Source: Bacillota bacterium (GTDB lineage: Bacteria > Bacillota > Clostridia > Christensenellales > Aristaeellaceae). From it: a stretch of 6,498 nucleotides of DNA. Location of the stretch: contig JAEWWY010000027.1 of NCBI GenBank assembly GCA_023458835.1, positions 1-6,498 on the forward strand. The letters are read 5' to 3'. The notes under the pieces are model-generated. The model saw only the letters and a list, made by a program, of their open reading frames with translations, was not told the origin of the DNA and made no database searches. Both the position numbers and the translations under genes were made by a program. Shown piece by piece: positions 1 to 5,140 of this stretch (its first letter is position 1; each line of letters starts with the position of its first letter).

Positions 1-578
1 TGCATGAGGCGAAGGGCATCAAAATCGGATTTGTGGGCTTTACGTATCCGCAAAACAGCGATATTGAACGGATCGCCCAACGGATCCAGGCCCTGCGGGA
101 CCAGGGCTGCAGCCTTGTGATCGCCAGCCTGCACTGGGGGCGGGAACTGCATGCCACCCCGAACAGCGGCCAGTATTCCTATGCGAAAAAGATACTGGAC
201 GCCGGGGCGGACGTGCTGTACGGGCACCATCCCCATATCCTGCAGCCGGTGCACTTTTACAATGGCAAACCCATCTTCTATAGCCTGGGGAATTTCACCT
301 TCGGCACCATGGGCAGGGCGGACCCGGATACGGGCATCTTCCAGCTTCGCTACCGCCTGACAAAGGACGGGCCGGAGCTGGAGAATTTCACCGTCATCCC
401 CTGCCGCACCCAGGGCGCGGGGGATTACCGCCCCTATGAGCTGACGGAGGAAGCAGCGCGGCAGGCCATGCTCAAAAAGCTGGTTTTCAAACGGGAAACA
501 AAGGGCATGCAAAACCTGCCCGCAGCCTTTGTTCAAACGGGCAGCGTGGATTTTATGAACGGGGAAATGGGGAAATGA
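1..578 (+). CDS. CapA family protein (poly-gamma-glutamate synthesis type), 3' part
   Basis: This is the C-terminal 191 codons of a gene that starts left of the window; the frame stays open from base 3 to the TGA at 576-578. A GTG at 33 lies inside the conserved domain (the preceding codons read KIGF) and is not a credible start. The fragment carries hallmark CapA (PGA_cap, metallophosphatase-like fold) motifs, numbered from base 3: SLHWG at about 42-46, LDAGADVLYGHHPHILQPV at about 65-83, and GKPIFYSLGNF at about 88-98. In this family the histidines of SLHWG and GHHPH are thought to form part of the metal site. Founding members help make or export poly-gamma-glutamate capsule, but most CapA-like proteins in Clostridia are uncharacterised and no capB or capC lies in view, so a capsule role is not supported here. 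Family members usually have about 350-400 residues, so roughly half is missing, including any signal peptide. It faces pcp convergently. Confidence 0.9.
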   Translation, partial: HEAKGIKIGFVGFTYPQNSDIERIAQRIQALRDQGCSLVIASLHWGRELHATPNSGQYSYAKKILDAGADVLYGHHPHILQPVHFYNGKPIFYSLGNFTFGTMGRADPDTGIFQLRYRLTKDGPELENFTVIPCRTQGAGDYRPYELTEEAARQAMLKKLVFKRETKGMQNLPAAFVQTGSVDFMNGEMGK

Positions 579-637
579 CGGGGAGCATAGCGGCAGGCGA
601 ATGGATGAAAAGATGACGCTGAAAAGGCCCGGCGCAA

Positions 638-660
638 GCGGGCGGTTATAACCCGCCCGC
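638..660. terminator. GC-rich hairpin between convergent genes, possible bidirectional terminator
   Basis: GCGGGCGG (638-645) and CCGCCCGC (653-660) form a perfect 8-bp stem with a 7-base loop. It sits almost midway between the capA-like stop (578) and the pcp stop (724), where a shared terminator would be expected. There is no immediate U tract: the nearest T runs are four Ts about 12 bases past the stem on either strand. Intrinsic termination is therefore plausible but not strong; it may mainly protect 3' ends. Confidence 0.5.
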
Positions 661-669
661 AGAGCACCG

Positions 670-689
670 GCTTTTGGCAGTCCGAAGGC
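670..689 (+). other. Second small hairpin in the convergent gap
   Basis: In + strand RNA, GCUUUUGG (670-677) can pair with CCGAAGGC (682-689) across a 4-base loop, using two G-U wobbles. The wobbles mean it folds less well on the other strand. No U tract follows. It may add to 3'-end structure for the capA-like transcript, or be chance. Confidence 0.25.
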
Positions 690-723
690 AGGCGTGCATC
701 TGATCATGGGGGCTATCCATGCG

Positions 724-1356
724 TTAAGGTCTGAATGGACATTCCGGCAGGGCCTTCGCCACGGCGGCAAGGGCAGCCTCCAGCCCCCTGATGATATCCT
801 CCAGGGTCATGCCAAATGTCGGCTCCGGCTTTTTGACCGCCTGCTCCACAAGATAGGGCACGTGAATAAAACCGCCCGGCGTTAAGGGGAATTCGTTTTG
901 GATCAGGTGAAGCACGCCATACATCAGATGGTTGCATACAAATGTGCCCGCCGTATTGGATACCGCCGCGGGCAGGCCAATATCCTGGATGGCCTTGACC
1001 ATGGCCTTGATGGGCAGCGTGGAAAAGTAAGCCGCCGGGCCGCCGGGAATGACAGGCTTGTCCACCGGGATGATGCCCGCATTATCCGGAATAACCGCAT
1101 CCTCCACATTGATGGCCGCCCGCTCCGGGGTGATGGCGGTACGCCCTCCCGCCTGGCCCACACATACCACCGCCTGGGGCCGGACGGCGCGCATGGCTTC
1201 CGCCGCCACATCGATGGCCCGGCCGAACACTGTAGGCACCGGGCATTTTACGATCTCGGCCCCGGCGACCCGGCCGGCCACCAGCCTTACGGCCACCTGG
1301 GCCGGGTTCACCGTCTCCCCGCCGAAGGGCTCAAAGGCGGTCAGCAGGATCTTCAT
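724..1356 (-). CDS. pcp: Pyrrolidone-carboxylate peptidase (pyroglutamyl-peptidase I)
   Basis: This cytoplasmic cysteine peptidase (family C15) removes N-terminal pyroglutamate from peptides. The 210-residue protein is of normal family length. It begins with the conserved MKILLTAFEPFGG segment. The catalytic triad can be read directly: Glu78 in TPERAAIN, Cys141 in SNTAGTFVCNHLMYG and His165 in GFIHVPYL. These sit three residues before the known Glu81, Cys144 and His168 of the Bacillus enzyme, with identical spacing. The frame extends upstream to GTG 1365 and ATG 1362, but I choose ATG 1356 because GGAAG (on the - strand, 1369-1365) lies 8 bases before it and because the family normally starts there. 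It is transcribed away from the ABC genes, has its own candidate promoter, and ends in TAA (726-724). It probably serves peptide scavenging. Nothing looks broken. Confidence 0.95.
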   Translation of the reverse strand: MKILLTAFEPFGGETVNPAQVAVRLVAGRVAGAEIVKCPVPTVFGRAIDVAAEAMRAVRPQAVVCVGQAGGRTAITPERAAINVEDAVIPDNAGIIPVDKPVIPGGPAAYFSTLPIKAMVKAIQDIGLPAAVSNTAGTFVCNHLMYGVLHLIQNEFPLTPGGFIHVPYLVEQAVKKPEPTFGMTLEDIIRGLEAALAAVAKALPECPFRP

Positions 1357-1369
1357 ACACATCACTTCC

Positions 1370-1400
1370 GATAACGCTCGTCAAGGATGCATACGTTATC
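1370..1400. promoter_or_regulatory. 7-bp inverted repeat over the pcp -10 region, possible operator
   Basis: GATAACG (1370-1376) and CGTTATC (1394-1400) are perfect inverted copies separated by 17 bases. The right arm coincides with the proposed -10 box of pcp, and the left arm lies just before the pcp ribosome binding site. This is where a repressor dimer could act on pcp, and perhaps on the divergent ABC genes. The arms are short, so chance is a real alternative. Confidence 0.3.
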
Positions 1401-1421
1401 ATGCAAACGGCAACCTGTCAA
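1395..1421 (-). promoter_or_regulatory. Candidate sigma-A promoter of pcp
   Basis: Read on the - strand there is a perfect -35 box TTGACA (1421-1416). It is preceded by an A-rich stretch (seven As, 1431-1425) that resembles an UP element. The best -10 is GATAAC (1400-1395, 4 of 6 matches) at a short 15-base spacing. At the ideal 17-base spacing the match is weaker (TAACGT). Transcription would start near 1388, giving a leader of about 30 bases before ATG 1356. Confidence 0.55.
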
Positions 1422-1437
1422 GTATTTTTTTGGGAAT

Positions 1438-1449
1438 AGGAGAACTCCT
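1438..1449 (+). promoter_or_regulatory. Ribosome binding site of the first ABC gene inside a short palindrome
   Basis: AGGAG (1438-1442) lies 7 bases before GTG 1450 and fixes that start. It is followed at once by AA and then CTCCT (1445-1449), its exact complement. The Shine-Dalgarno sequence is thus one arm of an inverted repeat that touches the start codon. A 2-base loop is too tight for a full stem, but an opened version or pairing between transcripts is conceivable. Confidence 0.6.
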
Positions 1450-3234
1450 GTGAAAATAGATGCCCGGGACTACAAGCTGCCGGATTTTATTAAAATTCCG
1501 CTGAGCGTTTCACCCGGGATGGCGTTGCTGCGCATCATCGATAAAAGCATTTACGCTCTGATACCATCCTTGCAGGTGCTGGCGGTAGCGGCCTTCATTG
1601 ATGCCGCAATAGAAATCATAAACGGACAGGCGGATACAAGCCATATTGTCATGCCGCTTGTATGGATTCTTCTGCTCATTTCCCACCAGTATATCACTTT
1701 CGCGCTGATGGGTTTAGTCAGGTCAAAGATGGATATGAACCTAACAGAAGCATTTCGCACCGCCGTTACGGAAAAGCGCGCTATGCTGGAATACCGCCAT
1801 GTGGAAAACAACGAGACCTGGGATTTGATTGAGCGTGTGGGAAGAGACCCGGCTGAGCGGCTCGGCGGCGGTTTTGACATTATCCTGCGGATGGCGGATA
1901 TGGCCGTCCGTGTCGGCTCTATATTGCTGGTTCTGGTGGCTCAGGTATGGTGGGCGGCTTTGTTGATGCTTGGTTTCTCGATTCCGCTGTTTTGGCTGGC
2001 AGTCAGGAGCGGCAAAGAGAATTATGAGGCGTCAAAGGAGGCGGCGAAGCATACCCGCCGGGCCGCGTATTTGCAGGGCCTGCTGACCGGACGGGACAAT
2101 GTGGAAGAACGGTCGCTGTTTGGATATGCGGACGAAATCAACAAGCGGTATTATGAAAAGTATTTTGCCGCGTACAAAATCAACATGAAAGCCCAGCGCA
2201 ACCGCTTTGTGAAGATGAAAAGCGCCAGCTTGATAACGGTATTGATTTGTGTTTTAATCGCGGGCGTGCTGATTGCTCCGCTTGGTTCCGGAGCGATTAC
2301 CATCGGAATGTTTATGGGATTTGTCACGGCCGCCTTTGGCCTGGCGCAAATGATGTCGTGGGAGCTTACGCATATCACAAGCGAACTTGCCGGCAACCGG
2401 GAGTATCTGCGGGATTTGTCCGCGTTTGGCAAGCTTTCCGAAACGGCGGGCGCAAAGGATTTGCCTGCCCCGCATATTGCTGAACCTAAGTGTATTGAGT
2501 TTCGGGGCGTGTCTTTTGCCTACCCCGATACCGCTGCAATGGTGCTTAAAAACCTCGATCTCAAGCTGCTGGCGAAAAAGCATTACGCTTTTGTAGGTGT
2601 AAACGGCGCGGGGAAAACCACCATCACCAAACTGCTGACCGGCCTGTACGATCATTATACGGGGGATATCCTGATTGATGGAAGGAACCTGCGCGATTTC
2701 ACACAATCCGAGTTAAAAGCTTTGTTTTCAATCGTTTATCAGGACTTTGCAAAATATCAGATTCCCATGGCCGACAGCATCGGGCTTGGAAACGCCTATG
2801 GAGCGGCAGGGCCGGAGATCATGAACGCCGTTCAAACACTGGGTCTTGACGAAACCATATCAAAGCTTCCCGATGGAATACATACACCCCTTGGAAAGAT
2901 AAAAAGCGATGGCGTTGATCTGTCAGGCGGCGAGTGGCAAAGGGTAGCCATTGCCCGCTCCCTTGTCAGCCGCGCCCCCGTACATATATTGGACGAACCG
3001 GCCGCCGCGCTTGACCCGGTTGCCGAAAGCGAAGTATATAGGCTTTTTGGCAGAATCAGTGAAGATAAATCCACGGTCTTCATAACGCATAGGCTTGGCG
3101 CGGCGCGGCTCGCGGATGAAATTTTCGTAATTGCCGATGGTCATGTAACCGAACAGGGAACGCATGGCGAGCTGATGGCTATGGGCGGTACGTATGCCCA
3201 AATGTACGAGGCCCAAAGGGGGTGGTACGCGTGA
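1450..3234 (+). CDS. ABC exporter half-transporter (membrane domain fused to ATPase), first of a pair
   Basis: The 594-residue protein has an N-terminal type IV exporter membrane domain followed by a nucleotide-binding domain (about 348-594). Hydrophobic segments near 34-54, 66-90, 152-170, 171-187, 258-277 and 282-302 give the expected six helices. ATPase motifs are complete: aromatic A-loop FAYPD (Tyr358), Walker A GVNGAGKTT (383-391, Lys389), Q-loop Gln431, signature LSGGE (491-495), Walker B VHILDE (511-516, catalytic Glu516) and switch His547 in ITHRLG. GTG 1450 is chosen because AGGAG sits 7 bases upstream; an in-frame ATG at 1387 has no such site and would add 21 residues overlapping the pcp promoter. 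No C39 peptidase domain is present. The 4-base overlap with the next gene implies a heterodimer, probably an exporter. The cargo is unknown; a peptide, lipid or drug are all possible. Base composition is lower in GC than the flanking genes. Confidence 0.92.
   Translation: MKIDARDYKLPDFIKIPLSVSPGMALLRIIDKSIYALIPSLQVLAVAAFIDAAIEIINGQADTSHIVMPLVWILLLISHQYITFALMGLVRSKMDMNLTEAFRTAVTEKRAMLEYRHVENNETWDLIERVGRDPAERLGGGFDIILRMADMAVRVGSILLVLVAQVWWAALLMLGFSIPLFWLAVRSGKENYEASKEAAKHTRRAAYLQGLLTGRDNVEERSLFGYADEINKRYYEKYFAAYKINMKAQRNRFVKMKSASLITVLICVLIAGVLIAPLGSGAITIGMFMGFVTAAFGLAQMMSWELTHITSELAGNREYLRDLSAFGKLSETAGAKDLPAPHIAEPKCIEFRGVSFAYPDTAAMVLKNLDLKLLAKKHYAFVGVNGAGKTTITKLLTGLYDHYTGDILIDGRNLRDFTQSELKALFSIVYQDFAKYQIPMADSIGLGNAYGAAGPEIMNAVQTLGLDETISKLPDGIHTPLGKIKSDGVDLSGGEWQRVAIARSLVSRAPVHILDEPAAALDPVAESEVYRLFGRISEDKSTVFITHRLGAARLADEIFVIADGHVTEQGTHGELMAMGGTYAQMYEAQRGWYA
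2506..2522 (+). repeat. 17-base exact direct repeat, copy 1 (in the first ABC gene)
   Basis: GGCGTGTCTTTTGCCTA occurs here and again at 4290-4306 in the second ABC gene. Both copies encode G-V-S-F-A-Y at the A-loop, the start of the ATPase domain. It reflects the shared ancestry of the two genes rather than a mobile element. Confidence 0.85.
3217..3222 (+). promoter_or_regulatory. Ribosome binding site of the second ABC gene, inside the first
   Basis: AGGGGG lies within the last codons of the first ABC gene, 8 bases before GTG 3231. It decides the start: the in-frame GTG at 3222 would overlap this purine run and have no site of its own. Confidence 0.65.
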
Positions 3235-5021
3235 AAAACGGAAAATCCAAAGGCGTGAATATATTTCAGGCGTTTTGCAGGATGATTCCCCAAATCGTGC
3301 GCGTATCTCCATGGACCTTTGCTTTATGGCAGGTTTTGGCCGTGGCGCATGGACTTGCATATGGTGCGATTGCGCCTGTAACGCAGATGTTTTTTGACCG
3401 GGCAGCCGGTTTTGCGGCTCACAAAACGGCATTGGCAGCCGTAATCTCCGGCTTGCTCCTGTTGGGGCTTTCGCATGTTGCAAAGCAGGCGCTTAACGGT
3501 GCTGCCAACTTTATCAATATGATGTATTACCGTAAAGCCGAAGGAGTGCTTTCGCTTAAGCTGCATGAAAAAATGAGCAAGAGCGCCCCGGTATGCTTTG
3601 AGGATACGCAAATGCTGGACGACATGAATAAGGCGATACAAGGGAAAAATGAAGCCGTTTGGTTCACGGGAACCATACTCCTGATGGTGAGCTTTTATAT
3701 CCCTTACTTCGTTTGCATGGCTTTTTATCTTTTTGCCATCAAGCCGCTTTTGGTGATTTCCCTGGCGCTTGTTTTCATGCCTACATTGCTGACACATTTT
3801 TTTCGGACAAAGGTTTTCTCCAAAGCGGAGGATAAGGCCGCGCCTGTCCGCCGGGAGTTTGATTATTATGAAAGCTGCATGACCGGCCGCGAATATTTTA
3901 AGGAAACCCGGATTTTAGGCGCGTTTCCCTATTTCAGAAGGCTGTATGCCGATTCGTTATCCCTGCTAAACAAATGGAGGTTTCGGGCCGCCGTCAAGTC
4001 CGATATGGCGGAATTGGGAATGCAGTTGCTGTCGCTGGGCGGCTATGCCGGTATTCTGTTTCTGCTGCTGGCTTCATTGACGAAAGGTGAGATCAGCGTT
4101 GGCGCGTTTGCCGCGGTCTTTGGTTCGGTCGATCAGATGTTTTCCCTGATGAAGGAATTGATTTGTTCCAATTTCGGCGCTGTCGCCCGTGACTTTGGCA
4201 GGGTGCAAAATTATCTCCGGTTCATGCAAATGCCCGAGCGGGAGGGCATGGGCTTGGAATTGCCGGAAGGCACCGGCATCTCATTGCGCGGCGTGTCTTT
4301 TGCCTATCCGGGCGCCGCGCAAAAAGCGGTTGACGATGTTACTTTAACGATCAGCCACGGTGAAACCGTCGCTGTGGTTGGCGAGAACGGATCAGGCAAA
4401 TCTACCCTCGCCCGGCTGATGCTCGGGCTGTACCTGCCGGATGGCGGCAGCGTGTTTTACGGAAAGGTCAATACAAAGGATGCTGCGGCGGGTTCGCTGT
4501 TTACGCATATTTCGGCAGTATTCCAAAAATATCAGCGGTATCAAATGACTCTGCGCGAAAATGTCGGTATCAGTGATGTCGGCAGGAATGCAGGCAGCGC
4601 CGGATTGGATGAAGTTTGCGCGAAGGCCGGCATCGACAAAAGCGGCGGCAGCTTTAACAACGGCTATGAGACCATGCTGTCGCGGGAGTTCGACGGAGTG
4701 GATTTATCCGGCGGCCAGTGGCAGCGCGTAGCCATCGCCCGAAGCTTTTTCCGCGCTCACCGGTTCATTGTGCTGGACGAACCTACAGCGGCCATTGACC
4801 CTATCGAGGAAACGAAAATATATAATCGGTTTGCGGAAATTTCCAAGGGCAAAACTGCTCTGATTATTACACATCGTCTGGGTTCGGTGAAGCTTGCTGA
4901 CCGGATTTTGGTCATGAAGAACGGCAAACTGGTTGAACAGGGTACACACGCGCAGTTAATGGCAGCGGAAGGTGAGTATGCCAGGCTGTATAAGTCGCAG
5001 GAGCAATGGTATATTGCTTAA
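3231..5021 (+). CDS. ABC exporter half-transporter (membrane domain fused to ATPase), second of a pair
   Basis: The 596-residue protein has the same design as its partner. Hydrophobic segments lie near 28-52, 67-92, 145-168, 171-190, 263-282 and 289-305, and the ATPase domain spans about 350-596. Visible motifs are A-loop FAYPG (Tyr359), Walker A GENGSGKST (384-392, Lys390), Q-loop Gln432, signature LSGGQ (492-496), Walker B FIVLDE (512-517, catalytic Glu517) and switch His548 in ITHRLG. Start GTG 3231 overlaps the upstream stop as GTGA, so translation is probably coupled and the two proteins made in equal amounts. Both partners keep a catalytic Glu and His, so neither site looks degenerate, unlike many heterodimeric exporters. 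The segment DGVDLSGGxWQRVAIARS is the same in both proteins apart from x (Glu or Gln). No peptidase domain is present. The cargo cannot be inferred. It ends in TAA (5019-5021). Confidence 0.92.
   Translation: MKNGKSKGVNIFQAFCRMIPQIVRVSPWTFALWQVLAVAHGLAYGAIAPVTQMFFDRAAGFAAHKTALAAVISGLLLLGLSHVAKQALNGAANFINMMYYRKAEGVLSLKLHEKMSKSAPVCFEDTQMLDDMNKAIQGKNEAVWFTGTILLMVSFYIPYFVCMAFYLFAIKPLLVISLALVFMPTLLTHFFRTKVFSKAEDKAAPVRREFDYYESCMTGREYFKETRILGAFPYFRRLYADSLSLLNKWRFRAAVKSDMAELGMQLLSLGGYAGILFLLLASLTKGEISVGAFAAVFGSVDQMFSLMKELICSNFGAVARDFGRVQNYLRFMQMPEREGMGLELPEGTGISLRGVSFAYPGAAQKAVDDVTLTISHGETVAVVGENGSGKSTLARLMLGLYLPDGGSVFYGKVNTKDAAAGSLFTHISAVFQKYQRYQMTLRENVGISDVGRNAGSAGLDEVCAKAGIDKSGGSFNNGYETMLSREFDGVDLSGGQWQRVAIARSFFRAHRFIVLDEPTAAIDPIEETKIYNRFAEISKGKTALIITHRLGSVKLADRILVMKNGKLVEQGTHAQLMAAEGEYARLYKSQEQWYIA
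4290..4306 (+). repeat. 17-base exact direct repeat, copy 2 (in the second ABC gene)
   Basis: This is identical to 2506-2522 and lies at the matching place in the paralogous ATPase domain. Identity at third codon positions across six codons is more than the protein match requires, though shared codon preference could explain it. Confidence 0.85.
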
Positions 5022-5028
5022 ATGCAAT
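5013..5028 (+). other. Small AT-rich hairpin over the stop codon of the second ABC gene
   Basis: ATTGC (5013-5017) and GCAAT (5024-5028) pair around a 6-base loop that contains the TAA stop. The stem is short and weak, and no U tract follows. It is not a convincing terminator on its own. Confidence 0.2.
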
Positions 5029-5049
5029 TATATCATTTCCGTGATGGAA

Positions 5050-5078
5050 AAGGGAGCGCAAAGGCATCTCCCTTGTGC
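5050..5078 (+). other. Overlapping alternative hairpins between the ABC operon and the amidohydrolase
   Basis: AAGGGAG (5050-5056) can pair with CTCCCTT (5068-5074), a perfect 7-bp stem with an 11-base loop. Alternatively, GCGCAAAGG (5056-5064) can pair with CCTTGTGC (5071-5078), an 8-bp stem with one bulged A and one G-U pair. The two cannot form together. The position fits the end of the ABC transcript, but no U tract follows on the + strand, so it is a weak terminator candidate at best. It also overlaps the proposed -35 of the next gene. Confidence 0.4.
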
Positions 5079-5101
5079 AACAACGGGCGCCGTGGTAAAA
5101 T
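5073..5101 (+). promoter_or_regulatory. Candidate extended -10 promoter of the amidohydrolase gene
   Basis: TGG directly precedes TAAAAT (5096-5101), giving an extended -10 element (TGn) with 5 of 6 matches to TATAAT. The hexamer 17 bases upstream, TTGTGC (5073-5078), keeps only the TTG of the -35 consensus, which is usual for extended -10 promoters. Transcription would start near 5108, about 33 bases before ATG 5141. Confidence 0.5.
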
Positions 5102-5140
5102 GTGCCTGGCAATAACGGCCTGCGACCGCTGGAGGAAGCC

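Noticed and set aside
601..651. A 16-codon + strand reading frame (ATG 601 to TAA 651) in the gap after the capA-like gene.
   Set aside because: It has only a poor ribosome site, ends inside the GC-rich hairpin, and encodes nothing recognisable; it fits chance.
1..1356. A functional pairing of the capA-like gene with pcp as a glutamate-polymer pathway.
   Set aside because: The genes are convergent, pcp acts on peptide N-terminal pyroglutamate, and no other poly-gamma-glutamate genes are present.
1387..1449. In-frame ATG at 1387 as the start of the first ABC protein, adding 21 residues.
   Set aside because: It has no good ribosome binding site and its extra codons run through the pcp promoter and the AGGAG site; GTG 1450 has AGGAG at 7 bases.
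1366..1449. A promoter for the ABC operon on the + strand, for example TATTTT at 1423.
   Set aside because: No acceptable -35 hexamer stands at 16-18 bases from it, so I do not claim one.
898..1453. Long + strand frames opposite pcp (898-1374 and 1049-1453).
   Set aside because: They are antisense shadows of a GC-rich gene with clear catalytic residues, and their translations resemble no protein family.
1366..5140. Possible target-site duplication or terminal repeats bounding the ABC cassette, such as shared ATAACG or TGCAA near 1371/1403 and 5112/5077.
   Set aside because: Matches of five or six bases are expected by chance, and no longer direct or inverted repeats, integrase or transposase are seen.
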